Below, one piece after another: positions 33,277 to 42,377 of a stretch of 64,000 bases of DNA (its first letter is position 1; every line of letters starts with the position of its first letter). Source of the stretch: Falsiroseomonas ponticola (GTDB taxonomy: Bacteria; Pseudomonadota; Alphaproteobacteria; Acetobacterales; Acetobacteraceae); NCBI RefSeq assembly GCF_016805305.1, contig NZ_JAERQN010000009.1, positions 186,001 through 250,000 on the forward strand, in the 5' to 3' direction. The notes beneath the pieces were generated by a model. That model did no database searches. It saw only the letters and a program-made list of their open reading frames with translations, and had not been told where the DNA came from. A program made the translations under genes and the position numbers.

Positions 33277-35276
33277 CGAACGAGGCAAGCATGAAGAAGC
33301 TTACGGCCGGAGATCCCGAAACCAAGAGCGCCGACATCGTCGGCTCCAACATCGAGGCATTGCGGAGCCTTTTTCCGGAGGCTTTCGGCGAAGGCGGGGT
33401 CGACTTTGAGGTGTTGAAGCAGCTTCTCGGCGCCGCAGTCGACGAGCGGGACGAGCGCTACGGACTCAGCTGGCATGGAAAGCGTCGCGCAAGACAACTT
33501 GCCCTCATTCCCTCCTCCGGGACGCTTATCCCCTGTCCAGAAGAGAGCGTCGGGTGGGATTCAACACAAAACCTAATGATTGAAGGCGACAACCTCGAGG
33601 TTCTAAAAATTTTGCAGAAGAGTTTTGGCGGAAAAGTAAAAATGATTTACATAGATCCGCCGTATAATCGAGATGCGGATGTGATCTACAACGATGATTT
33701 CACTGATCCGGTCAAAAATTATCAGATGCTCACTGGGCAGATTGCGTCAGACGGTCGAAAATTGACAAGTGCCGCTGAGGCGTCTGGTCGATATCACACT
33801 GAATGGCTGAACATGATGTTCCCGCGCCTGCGCGTGGCGCATTCCCTATTGCAAAAGAATGGGGTTATATTTTGTAGTATTGATGACGCCGAAGTCGCCC
33901 ATCTGCGCATAATGATGGATGAGATATTCGGGCAGGAGAATTTTGTTGCTGAACTAATATGGGAGGGAGCGAATAAAAACGACGCCCGCCAAGTCGGCGT
34001 GTGTCATGAGTACGTTCTTATCTACGCCAGGAATCGGGAGAGCGTTGAACGAGAGTGGGGTTTGAATAAGGAGGGTGTCGAGCCCGTCTTGCGTGAAGTC
34101 GCGCGCCTGAAGAAGCTCCATGGTGCCGATCACGAGACAGCGTCAGCCGAATTGGCTGGTTGGTTTCGCGCCAACAAGGCCAAGCCCGCTTTCGCAAATC
34201 GACGCTTTCGTAACATTGACGACCGTGGGGCATACAAGGAAGACGATCCGACCGCTCCAGGCGGCCGGAAATTCGAGTTGCGCAATCCATTAAACGGTAA
34301 GGTCATCCCCCTCAGACCAAATCGCGGGTGGAGTTTCGATCAGGAAGAATTCAATCGCCTAGTCGAGGAGAAACGCATCACCTTCGTTACCGAGACTACA
34401 ATCATGGTGCGCCGTTATCTGCACGAGACTGATAAGCTAACACCGCCGAGCGTTTTTTATCAGCCGGCGCGCTCAGCATCAGAGCGTCTAAATCGCCTCA
34501 TGGGGGCGGCAGTCTTTGATTACCCCAAGGACGAAGCCATAATCCAGAAATTCGTGCAGATGGCGTGCGGTGACCAGTCCGGATCCATAGTAATGGATTT
34601 TTTTGCCGGTTCAGGCACCACCGCACATGCGGTTTTAATGCAGAACGCTGCGGACAGCCTCGATCGTAGATTTATATTGGTGCAGCTTCCGGAGATGCTT
34701 GATGAGAGTAGGCCTGAGCAGAAGATTGCGGCAGAGTATTGCCTTGGCCTTGGTAGGCCGCGAAACATTGCGGAGCTTACTAAGGAGCGCCTGAAGCGAT
34801 CCGCGGCCTCCATCACTGCTGCCAGCGGATCGTCGCCCAACGACAATGGATTCCGCGTCTACAAACTTGCGCCCTCTAACATCCGCTCTTGGCAGCCGAA
34901 CGCTTCCGATCTTGAGGGCACACTCCTCGCGAACGCGGAGCATCTGGTCCCGGGGCGAACGGAGGCGGATGTCCTGACCGAGCTTCTGCTGAAGCTCGGC
35001 CTCGACCTCTGTGTCCCGATCGCCCGACGGGAGATGGCTGGCAAGACCGTCCACTCCGTAGGTGGTGGCGTGCTCATGGTCTGCCTTGCAGATGGCCTGA
35101 ACCAGCAGGTGGTTGAGGCCCTTGCGCACGGCATCGTTTGCTGGCGCCGAGATCTGGCACCTGCGGGCGACACGCGTGTCGTCTTCAAGGACTCTGGCTT
35201 CGCGGATGACGTGGCCAAGACCAACATGGCCGCCATCCTGCAGCAGAACGGCATCACCGACGTGCGCAGCCTGTAG
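33273..35276 (+). CDS. mod: Type III restriction-modification system methyltransferase (Mod), mosaic composition
   Basis: A 667-aa beta-class adenine-N6 methyltransferase from GTG 33273 (overlapping DUF4391); ATG 33291 is an alternative. Catalytic motif IV is MIYIDPPYNRD near residue 127, preceding the AdoMet motif VMDFFAGSGTTAHA near 440, the beta-class order. Between them lies the target-recognition region (~200-400). The interior from about 33540 to 34860 is markedly AT-richer (runs such as TTCTAAAAATTTTG) than the GC-rich first 270 bp and last 400 bp. This indicates replacement of the catalytic/recognition block by transfer. It protects the host sequence and guides Res. Confidence 0.93.
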   Translation: MTNEASMKKLTAGDPETKSADIVGSNIEALRSLFPEAFGEGGVDFEVLKQLLGAAVDERDERYGLSWHGKRRARQLALIPSSGTLIPCPEESVGWDSTQNLMIEGDNLEVLKILQKSFGGKVKMIYIDPPYNRDADVIYNDDFTDPVKNYQMLTGQIASDGRKLTSAAEASGRYHTEWLNMMFPRLRVAHSLLQKNGVIFCSIDDAEVAHLRIMMDEIFGQENFVAELIWEGANKNDARQVGVCHEYVLIYARNRESVEREWGLNKEGVEPVLREVARLKKLHGADHETASAELAGWFRANKAKPAFANRRFRNIDDRGAYKEDDPTAPGGRKFELRNPLNGKVIPLRPNRGWSFDQEEFNRLVEEKRITFVTETTIMVRRYLHETDKLTPPSVFYQPARSASERLNRLMGAAVFDYPKDEAIIQKFVQMACGDQSGSIVMDFFAGSGTTAHAVLMQNAADSLDRRFILVQLPEMLDESRPEQKIAAEYCLGLGRPRNIAELTKERLKRSAASITAASGSSPNDNGFRVYKLAPSNIRSWQPNASDLEGTLLANAEHLVPGRTEADVLTELLLKLGLDLCVPIARREMAGKTVHSVGGGVLMVCLADGLNQQVVEALAHGIVCWRRDLAPAGDTRVVFKDSGFADDVAKTNMAAILQQNGITDVRSL

Positions 35277-35290
35277 GTGGGGGCCTCGCA

Positions 35291-38200
35291 ATGAAGCTGC
35301 AGTTCGAACCAGACCTCGATTACCAGCTCGCCGCTATCGAGGCCGTTTGCGACCTGTTCCGCGGGCAGGAGATCAACCGCACCGAATTCACTGTGACGCG
35401 GCGTGCACTGCCTCCGGGAGATGCCAGCGGCCAGGTGGCACTCGACCTCGGTGCCTTCACCAGCGCGCAGGGCGAACTCGGACTTGTGGAGACTGAGCGC
35501 GGCATAGGCAACCGTCTGACGCTGCTGGACGAGGAGATCCTCGCCAACCTCAAGGAGATCCAGCTGCGCAACGGGCTGGCGCCGTCGGAGTCACTGACCT
35601 CCGGCGACTTCACCGTGGAAATGGAGACCGGCACCGGAAAGACCTACGTCTACCTCCGCACCATCTTCGAGCTGAACAAGCGCTTCGGCTTCACGAAATT
35701 CGTCACCGTGGTTCCCTCGGTGGCGATCAAGGAGGGCGTGTACAAGACGCTGCAAATCACCGAGGCGCACTTCCGCAGCCTCTACTCCGGCCAGCCCTTC
35801 GACTACTTCCTCTACGATTCTTCGAAGCTCGGGCAGGTACGGAACTTCGCCACCAGCCCTACCATCCAAATCATGATCGCGACCGTGGGTGCCATCAATA
35901 AGCAGGACGTGAACAACCTCTACAAGGACAGCGAGAAGACGGGCGGCGAAGCACCGATTGAGCTTATCCGCGCGACGCGGCCCATCGTCATCGTGGATGA
36001 ACCGCAAAGCGTGGACGGCGGCCTTCAGGGAAGTGGCAAGAAGGCGCTGGATGAAATGCGCCCGCTCTGCACCCTTCGGTACTCCGCCACGCATGTGGAC
36101 AAGCACCACATGGTCTATCGACTGGACGCGATCGACGCCTACGAGCGCAAGCTGGTGAAGCAGATCGAGGTCGCGTCGGCGGAGGTCTCCGGGGCTCATA
36201 ACAAGCCCTACGTCCGCTTTCTCGGCGCTACCAGCAAACGGAACGTCGTCACCGCCCGCGTCGAGTTGGACGTGCAGCAAGGCGCGCAGGTGCGGCGGAA
36301 GGAGGTCACCGTTCATGACGGCGACGACCTCGAAGAGGTGACAGGCCGCGCCCTCTACAAAGATCACCGCATCGGTGAGATCCGCGTGGACACGCAGGTG
36401 ATGGAGCTCAAGGCGCCCGGCGAGCAGCCTTTCCTGAACAAGGACCAGGCGATCGGCGACGTGGACGCGGATGGCATCAAGCGTCTGATGATCCGCCGCA
36501 CCATCCAGGAGCACCTGAGAAAGGAGAAGCGGCTCGCGCCCCTGGGCATCAAGGTGCTCAGCCTCTTTTTCATCGACGCGGTGCAGCACTACCGGCAGTA
36601 CGACGGTGCCGGGAATATCCTCAAGGGGAAGTATGCCCTGATGTTCGAGGAGGAATACCGTCGGGCGGCCCGCGATCCGGACTTCACCAGCCTGTTCAAG
36701 GAAGTGGACCTGACCACGGAAGCCGAGCTCGTCCACGACGGCTACTTCTCGATCGACAAGCGCGGCTCCTGGTCCGAGGTAGAGCTGAACGCGAAAGGTG
36801 AGCTGAAGAACCAGGGGAGCAGGGACGACGCAGAGCGCGCTTACAACCTCATCATGAAGGAGAAGGAGAAGCTCCTAGGCTTCGAGACCAAGCTGAAGTT
36901 CATCTTCTCCCACTCGGCGCTGCGGGAAGGCTGGGACAATCCGAACGTCTTCCAGATCTGCTCGCTACGCGAGATCGGGACCGAGCGCGAACGGCGGCAG
37001 ACCATAGGCCGGGGCTTGCGTCTGTGCGTGAACCAGAAGGGCGAGAGGGTTCGTGGCTTCGAGGTGAACACGCTCACGGTGACGGCGAATGAGACCTACG
37101 AAGCCTTTGCCGACAACCTGCAGAAGGAGATCGAGGCCGATACCGGTATCCGCTTCGGCATCGTGGAGAAGCATCAGTTCGCGCGGATCCCGGTCACGCT
37201 ACCGAGCGGCGAGACGAAGGCGCTCGGATTCGAGGAATCCCAGGCGATTTTCGAGCACCTGCAGCAGCAGGGCTATGTGAATGCCAAGGGCCAGGTGCAG
37301 GACATTCTGCGTAAAGCATTGAAGGACGGCACGCTGACGCTGCCCGATCGGTTCGCGCCTCACCTAGGCGCGGTGAAGGACACGCTCCGGAAGCTTGCCG
37401 GGCGCCTGGAGATCAAGAACGCGGATGACCGCGTGCCGATCAAGCCGCGGAAGGAGGTTCTCCACAGCCCCGAGTTCCAGGCCCTGTGGGATCGCATCAA
37501 GCACAGGACCACCTACCGCGTGCAGTTCGACAACGAGGCGCTGATCGCGGCTTGCGCCAAGGCTATCGAAAATGGGCCGGCCATCGCACGGGTGCAGGTC
37601 ACCTTCCGCAAGGCAGATATTGCCATCGGGCAAGGGGGCGTGCAGGCGACGGAGACGTCTACCTCTGGGCCGGTCACGCTGGACGAGGGTGACATCCTCC
37701 TCCCTGACCTGATCACCGATCTACAGGACCGCACGCAGCTCACACGACGCAGCATCGTGCGAATCCTGACCGAGTCAGGGCGTCTCGCCGACTTCAAACG
37801 AAACCCGCAGGCATTCATCGACATGGCGGGAGACGCCATCAATCGAGCAAAGCGTCAGGCCCTGGTCGACGGCATCAAGTACCAGAAGCTCGGCGATAGC
37901 GAGGTCTATGCCCAGGAGCTTTTCGAGACCGAGGAGCTGGTCGGCTACCTCAAGAACATGCTCCAGGACACCAAAAAATCGGTCTTCGAGCACGTCGCCT
38001 ACGACTCGGCTGGCGTTGAGCGGACGTTTGCGGAAGATCTCGAGAAAAATGAGGCGGTGAAGGTGTACGCCAAGCTCCCGGGCTGGTTCAAAGTCCCGAC
38101 GCCCCTGGGAACCTACAATCCGGACTGGGCTGTAGTGATCGACCACGAGGGGACGGAGCGCCTCTACTTCGTTGTGGAAACCAAAGGCAGCCTCTTCGCG

Positions 38201-38338
38201 GCGGATCTCCGGGGGCAGGAGGCTGCCAAGATTGCATGTGGCAAGGCGCACTTCGCGGCGATCGCCGCGGGGCATGCTCCGGCGCGATTTGTCCAAGCCA
38301 CGAAGCTTGAAGACGTGCTGGCGCAGGGCGGCGGGTGA
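35291..38338 (+). CDS. res: Type III restriction enzyme, Res subunit
   Basis: A 1,015-aa SF2 helicase-nuclease. Motif I METGTGKTYVYLRTIFEL near residue 110, DExx-type box IVIVDEPQSVDGG near 232, SAT-like RYSATH near 263 and motif VI TIGRGLRLCVNQ near 572. The C-terminal nuclease has the PD-(D/E)xK pattern: YNPDWAVVIDHEG near 940 and LYFVVETKGS near 957. All catalytic motifs look intact. It starts 14 bp after mod. With Mod it should cleave DNA after ATP-driven communication between sites. No phase-variable repeat is seen in either gene. Confidence 0.93.
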   Translation: MKLQFEPDLDYQLAAIEAVCDLFRGQEINRTEFTVTRRALPPGDASGQVALDLGAFTSAQGELGLVETERGIGNRLTLLDEEILANLKEIQLRNGLAPSESLTSGDFTVEMETGTGKTYVYLRTIFELNKRFGFTKFVTVVPSVAIKEGVYKTLQITEAHFRSLYSGQPFDYFLYDSSKLGQVRNFATSPTIQIMIATVGAINKQDVNNLYKDSEKTGGEAPIELIRATRPIVIVDEPQSVDGGLQGSGKKALDEMRPLCTLRYSATHVDKHHMVYRLDAIDAYERKLVKQIEVASAEVSGAHNKPYVRFLGATSKRNVVTARVELDVQQGAQVRRKEVTVHDGDDLEEVTGRALYKDHRIGEIRVDTQVMELKAPGEQPFLNKDQAIGDVDADGIKRLMIRRTIQEHLRKEKRLAPLGIKVLSLFFIDAVQHYRQYDGAGNILKGKYALMFEEEYRRAARDPDFTSLFKEVDLTTEAELVHDGYFSIDKRGSWSEVELNAKGELKNQGSRDDAERAYNLIMKEKEKLLGFETKLKFIFSHSALREGWDNPNVFQICSLREIGTERERRQTIGRGLRLCVNQKGERVRGFEVNTLTVTANETYEAFADNLQKEIEADTGIRFGIVEKHQFARIPVTLPSGETKALGFEESQAIFEHLQQQGYVNAKGQVQDILRKALKDGTLTLPDRFAPHLGAVKDTLRKLAGRLEIKNADDRVPIKPRKEVLHSPEFQALWDRIKHRTTYRVQFDNEALIAACAKAIENGPAIARVQVTFRKADIAIGQGGVQATETSTSGPVTLDEGDILLPDLITDLQDRTQLTRRSIVRILTESGRLADFKRNPQAFIDMAGDAINRAKRQALVDGIKYQKLGDSEVYAQELFETEELVGYLKNMLQDTKKSVFEHVAYDSAGVERTFAEDLEKNEAVKVYAKLPGWFKVPTPLGTYNPDWAVVIDHEGTERLYFVVETKGSLFAADLRGQEAAKIACGKAHFAAIAAGHAPARFVQATKLEDVLAQGGG

Positions 38339-38509
38339 CAATGACACAGGGTCTGCAACGGGTTAGGAGCATGCGTCCTCCCCGGAGCGGGTCGATCTCC
38401 GTACCTGCGGTTTTGCGCGGAAAGTATGGAGGTCAGCCGGTTGGTTGTCGAACCGGTAACGGAGGCCGTGCGCCGTAAGCATTTGAAATGCAGCCCGTTT
38501 CGGTCGGCG

Positions 38510-38694
38510 TACTTAATCGGGCAAGTCGGGAGGTCCGGAGAGAATTCGCCGCCGGAGAGCGATTTTCGGCAGCCTCCGCCTTGGGCCGGTCAACAGGCCC
38601 GCGCGGAAAACCCCAGGCAACCTGCCACTCAGCGCGGCGTCAGGTCTGGCGGAGAGCACCGCTCGTATGGGAACTGGCGGAGGGAGTGCGCCCG
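38510..38694 (+). repeat. Long dispersed repeat, copy 2
   Basis: Counterpart of 16691-16876 in the same orientation, ~80% identical by eye. It ends in ACTGGCGGAGGGAGTGCGCC and runs straight into GGATTCGAACC, the complement of a tRNA T-loop. The copy at 16.7 kb lacks that T-loop continuation. Confidence 0.6.
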
Positions 38695-38745
38695 GATTCG
38701 AACCGTCGCCGGTGCACAACGGCCTGATTGGCAAGGTCGCTGTTC
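38683..38745 (-). other. tRNA-like remnant (T-loop and CCA-like end)
   Basis: On the minus strand the sequence reads GGTTCGAATCC, then GGGCG, then CACTCCCTCCGCCA. This combines a standard T-loop with a tRNA-Ser-like CCA end, but five extra bases separate them. Upstream CGACCTTGCCAA resembles an anticodon loop, yet no matching acceptor or D arm is present. It is a degenerate piece, perhaps an old attachment site, and not a working tRNA. Confidence 0.3.
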
Positions 38746-38759
38746 GCGCTTCGCCAGGC

Positions 38760-39746
38760 TCACGCCAAGTGGCAGGCCACGCGCTGACCGGTCTCGCGGA
38801 TGTCGACCAAGGGCGGTACCTGTTCCGCGCAGACCGGCTCCGCACGCCAGCACCGCGTCCGGAACGGGCAACCTGACGGCGGCGCCATCGGGTTCGGCAC
38901 ATCCCCGGCCAGGACACGCGGCGCGCGCGCCTTCTCGGTCGCGGGGTCGGGGATGTTCGCGCTCTCGATCAGTACCTGGGTATATGGATGCCGCGGCGAT
39001 CCAAGCACATCCTCAGCCCGCCCGAGCTCCACGATACGGCCGAGGTAGATCACGGCGACGTCGTGCGACATGCTCGCGACAATGGCGAGGTCGTGCGAAA
39101 TGAAGACATAGGACACGCCGAGTTCGCGCTGGAGATCCTTCAGCAGGTTGATCACCTGCGCCTGCACCGAGACGTCGAGCGAGGCCACCGGCTCGTCGCA
39201 GATCACCACGCTGCACGCCCGCACCAGCGCCCGCGCGATGCCCACGCGCTGGCGCTGCCCGCCGGACAATTCGTGCGGGAAGCGCGTCGCCATGATCTCC
39301 GGCAGGCCCACGCGGTCCAGCAGCGCCAGCGTGCGGCGGCGGCGTTCCGCCTTCGGCAACTGGCGCTCCAGCACGTCCAGCGGCTCGCGCACGATGTCCT
39401 CGATGCGCATGCGCGGGTTGAGCGAGGCGTAGGGCGACTGGAACACCATCTGGATGCGCGCCAGCGCCGCTTCCCGCGCCGCGCCGCGCAGGCCCAGCAC
39501 ATCCGCCCCCTCCAGCTCGATCCGTCCCGCGGTCGGCGTCAGCGTGCCGACCAGCATGCGCCCCAGCGTGGACTTGCCGCAGCCGGATTCCCCGACGATG
39601 CCGAGCGTGCGGCCGCGTTCCAGCGTGAAGCTGACCTGCCGCACCGCATGCAGCAGCCGCGGCTGGCGCCGCCAGCGGCCGGAGATGCTGAAGGTCTTGC
39701 CCAGCTCCTCCACCCGCAGCACCGGCGGGCCGCCCGCCGCGCTCAT
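38760..39746 (-). CDS. Oligopeptide/dipeptide ABC transporter ATP-binding protein (DppF/OppF type)
   Basis: A 328-aa ATPase. Walker A GIVGESGCGKSTLGRMLVG near 49, the Q-loop segment QMVFQSPYASLNPRMRIED near 98, signature ELSGGQRQRVGIARALVRA near 158 and Walker B VVICDEPVASLDVSVQA near 178. A C-terminal oligopeptide-transporter domain carries the cysteine pattern CPFRTRCWRAEPVCAEQVPP (four Cys, possible Fe-S site). Last gene of the operon, overlapping the partner ATPase by 4 bp. Confidence 0.93.
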   Translation of the reverse strand: MSAAGGPPVLRVEELGKTFSISGRWRRQPRLLHAVRQVSFTLERGRTLGIVGESGCGKSTLGRMLVGTLTPTAGRIELEGADVLGLRGAAREAALARIQMVFQSPYASLNPRMRIEDIVREPLDVLERQLPKAERRRRTLALLDRVGLPEIMATRFPHELSGGQRQRVGIARALVRACSVVICDEPVASLDVSVQAQVINLLKDLQRELGVSYVFISHDLAIVASMSHDVAVIYLGRIVELGRAEDVLGSPRHPYTQVLIESANIPDPATEKARAPRVLAGDVPNPMAPPSGCPFRTRCWRAEPVCAEQVPPLVDIRETGQRVACHLA

Positions 39747-40759
39747 GCCGCGGCCCCGGCGATGGCCAGGTGGCAGGCGGCCTGGCGCGCGGCGCCGGTC
39801 GGGACCAGCGCGGGCGCTTCGGCCTGGCAGCGCGGCAGCGCCAGCGGGCAGCGCGGGTGGAAGGCGCAGCCCGGCGGCAGCGCCTGCATCGAGGGCGGCG
39901 CGCCGGGGATGGGCTGCAGGTCCTTCGCGCCCCGGCCCAGCCGCGGCACGGCATCGAGCAGCGCGCGGGTATAGGGATGCGCGGGCCGCGCGAAGATCTC
40001 CTCCACCCGCCCCACCTCGATGGCGCGGCCGGCATACATGACCAGCATGCGGTCGGCGAGCTTCGCCACCACCCCCATGTCGTGGGTGATGATGACGATG
40101 GACATGCCGAGGTCGCGCCGCAGCCGCAGCAGCAGGTCCAGGATCTGCGCCTTGATCGTCGCGTCGAGCGCGGTGGTGGGCTCGTCCGCGATCAGCAGCG
40201 CGGGGTCGAGCGCGAGCGCGATGGCGATCAGCGCGCGCTGGCGCATCCCGCCGGAGAACTGGTGGGGGTAGTCGTGCACCCGTTCCTCCGGCGCCGGCAC
40301 GCCGGTGAGCTTCAGCAGCCGCACCGCGTCCTGCATGGCCGCGCGCTTCGCCATGCCGCGATGCACCATCAGCGTCTCCGCGATCTGGAAGCCGACGGTA
40401 GTGCAGGGGTTGAGGCTGGAGAGCGCATCCTGGCAGACCAGCCCGGCCTGCTCGCCCGCCATGCGGCGCCGTTCCGCCGCGGGCATCCGCATCACGTCGC
40501 GGCCCAGCAGCCGGACCTCGCCCTCCACCCGCGCGCTCGGCGGCAGCAAGCCGGTGACCGCCAGCGCCACGCTGGACTTGCCCGATCCGGATTCGCCGAC
40601 GATCGCGAAGACCTCGCCGCGCGCCACCTGCATGGACAGCCCATCGACGGCGCGCACCGCGCCGCGCGCCGAGGCGAATTCCACGCCGAGCCCGTGCACC
40701 GAAAGGACCGGCGGGGCCGCCCCGCCGGTCGTTCCATCGGCCGCGGGCACGGCCTGCAT
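39743..40759 (-). CDS. Oligopeptide/dipeptide ABC transporter ATP-binding protein (DppD/OppD type)
   Basis: A 338-aa ATPase. Walker [20 protein letters not shown] near 50, signature [19 protein letters not shown] near 160, Walker [21 protein letters not shown] near 180. The C-terminal cysteine pattern reads [15 protein letters not shown]. The start is ATG 40759, overlapping the stop of the binding-protein gene by one base (TGATG). It pairs with the DppF-like protein as a heterodimer under the two permeases. Confidence 0.93.
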   Translation of the reverse strand: MQAVPAADGTTGGAAPPVLSVHGLGVEFASARGAVRAVDGLSMQVARGEVFAIVGESGSGKSSVALAVTGLLPPSARVEGEVRLLGRDVMRMPAAERRRMAGEQAGLVCQDALSSLNPCTTVGFQIAETLMVHRGMAKRAAMQDAVRLLKLTGVPAPEERVHDYPHQFSGGMRQRALIAIALALDPALLIADEPTTALDATIKAQILDLLLRLRRDLGMSIVIITHDMGVVAKLADRMLVMYAGRAIEVGRVEEIFARPAHPYTRALLDAVPRLGRGAKDLQPIPGAPPSMQALPPGCAFHPRCPLALPRCQAEAPALVPTGAARQAACHLAIAGAAA

Positions 40760-42333
40760 CAGGCGCCCTGCCGGATGGAGCCGAGATCGACGAAGTCGCC
40801 CTGGTCCGCGGCGAAGCTGAAGCGGCGGGAGATGCCGAAGACCGACGCGGCCATCCACACCGGGCCGACCAGGTAGTTGTCGTGCAGCACCTTCTGCGCG
40901 CGCTTCCACAGCTCCTTCCGCCGTTCCGGGTCCATCTCCTGCTCGGCCTGCAGCACGATCGCCTCGTATTCCGGATGGTTGGTGCCGGAGGTGCGGCCGC
41001 TGCTGAGCGTGAAGGAGGCGGTCTTGCTGGCGTCGCCGTCGCTGAAGTCCCAGCCGATGATGAAGAAGGGGCCGGCGCTGCGCGTCACCATCATGGAGAT
41101 CAGGCGCCCCCATTCCATGGTCTGCGCCTGGATGCGGAAGCCCACCGCCTCCAGCTGCGCGTTCATCGCCTGGTAGATCTCCCGGTCCGCCACGTAGCGA
41201 CCGTCCGACATGAAGGTCCGCATCTCGATCGGCGGGCGGTTGGCCAGGATGGAGCGCGCCAGCGCGGGGTCGTAGCGATGGGGTTCCAGCGTCGGGTCGT
41301 GCTGCGCCACGCTCGGCGCCATCGGCGTGCCCAGCACCGTGCCGGCATTGCCGAGCAGGCCGGAGATGATGCCGCGGATGTCGATGGCGTGGTTGAAGGC
41401 GCGGCGCACATCGATGTCGTCGAAGGGCGGCTGGCGCGAATTCAGCAGCACCGTGTTCACCAGCCCCTCCGGCGTGCGGGGCACGCCGAGCGCCGGCATG
41501 CGGCCGATGCGGTCCACCTCGTGCAGCGGCAGGCGCTGGATCAGGTCCACCTCGCCGCGGATCAGCGCGTTGACGCGGGTGGAGGCTTCCGGGATGAAGG
41601 TGACGACGACGCCGGGGCTGTCCGGCTTGCGCCCCCAATAGGCATCGTTGCGGGCCAGCGTGACCGACCGCCCCTTCAGCCAGCGCACGAAGCGATAGGG
41701 GCCGGTGCCCATCGGGTTGTCGTTCAGCTCCTGCGGCGAACGCGATTCGGCATAGGCCTTGGAGATGATGTGCACGCGCCCGGCGCCGCCCAGCTGCTGC
41801 ATCCGCAGGATCAGCGTGGGGTCCGGCACCTTGGTGTGCACCCGCACCAGGTGCGGGTTCACCACCTCCACCTCCCGCACGCTGGCCAGGCTGACGGTGT
41901 GCGCGCCGCCCGGCTCCATCGCGCGTTCGATGGAGAACTTCACGTCGTCGGCGCTTAAGGGCGTGCCGTCGTGGAAGCGCACGCCCTGGCGCAGCGTGAA
42001 TTCCCACACCAGCGGCGAGACCAGGCGGTAGCCGGTGGCCAGCCGCGGCGTCATCTCGCCGGTGGACATGATGCGCCAGAACAGCGTCTCGTAGATGCCA
42101 CCGATGACGATCTGGTCGGTGCCGTTGCCGGTCTTGTGCGGGTCGAGCCGGTCGAGCCCGGCGCTGAGCGCGAGGCGCAGGCTGGCCCCGCCCGCCGCGC
42201 CCGCCGCCTGCCCCCAGGCACGGCCGCCGGCCAGCACCGACAGCGCGCCGAGCGACATGGCGCCGCGGCGCGTCATCATCGCGATGCCGGCGCCCTCCGC
42301 CTCGTGCTGCCCGGCCTGGATTCGATCGTTCAT
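40759..42333 (-). CDS. ABC transporter substrate-binding protein, family 5 (peptide/nickel type)
   Basis: A 524-aa periplasmic protein, ATG 42333, preceded by AGGAAGGAGA. A Tat-like signal lies at MMTRRGAMSLGALSVLAGG, ending AWGQA. SBP_bac_5 blocks are LDPHKTGNGTDQIVIGGIYE near 60, WEFTLRQGVRFHDGTPLSAD near 109, NPMGTGPYRFVRWLKG near 205 and FFIIGWDFSDGDASKT near 432. The family binds peptides but also many other solutes. Placement with CoA-ligase and hydratase genes suggests a carboxylic acid or opine-like ligand. Confidence 0.9.
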   Translation of the reverse strand: MNDRIQAGQHEAEGAGIAMMTRRGAMSLGALSVLAGGRAWGQAAGAAGGASLRLALSAGLDRLDPHKTGNGTDQIVIGGIYETLFWRIMSTGEMTPRLATGYRLVSPLVWEFTLRQGVRFHDGTPLSADDVKFSIERAMEPGGAHTVSLASVREVEVVNPHLVRVHTKVPDPTLILRMQQLGGAGRVHIISKAYAESRSPQELNDNPMGTGPYRFVRWLKGRSVTLARNDAYWGRKPDSPGVVVTFIPEASTRVNALIRGEVDLIQRLPLHEVDRIGRMPALGVPRTPEGLVNTVLLNSRQPPFDDIDVRRAFNHAIDIRGIISGLLGNAGTVLGTPMAPSVAQHDPTLEPHRYDPALARSILANRPPIEMRTFMSDGRYVADREIYQAMNAQLEAVGFRIQAQTMEWGRLISMMVTRSAGPFFIIGWDFSDGDASKTASFTLSSGRTSGTNHPEYEAIVLQAEQEMDPERRKELWKRAQKVLHDNYLVGPVWMAASVFGISRRFSFAADQGDFVDLGSIRQGA

Positions 42334-42377
42334 CGCCCTGTCTCCTTCCTGTGCCTCGTCCCGTTCCTCGTGGCGCC

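Larger units (their letters stand above)
38339..38759. other. Intergenic region after the defence operon
   Basis: About 420 bp without a gene. It contains long-repeat copy 2 (38510-38694) and, at its end, a stretch resembling the 3' half of a tRNA on the minus strand. Upstream of the repeat I see no strong terminator for res. Confidence 0.5.

Noticed and set aside
29318-38338. DISARM or BREX system
   Set aside because: DISARM needs drmA/drmB (and drmC), BREX needs pglZ and brxC; none is present. The methylase and nuclease are type III Mod and Res.
38683-38745. Functional tRNA gene on the minus strand
   Set aside because: The T-loop and CCA-like end are present but the spacing is wrong and no acceptor 5' strand or D arm can be found.
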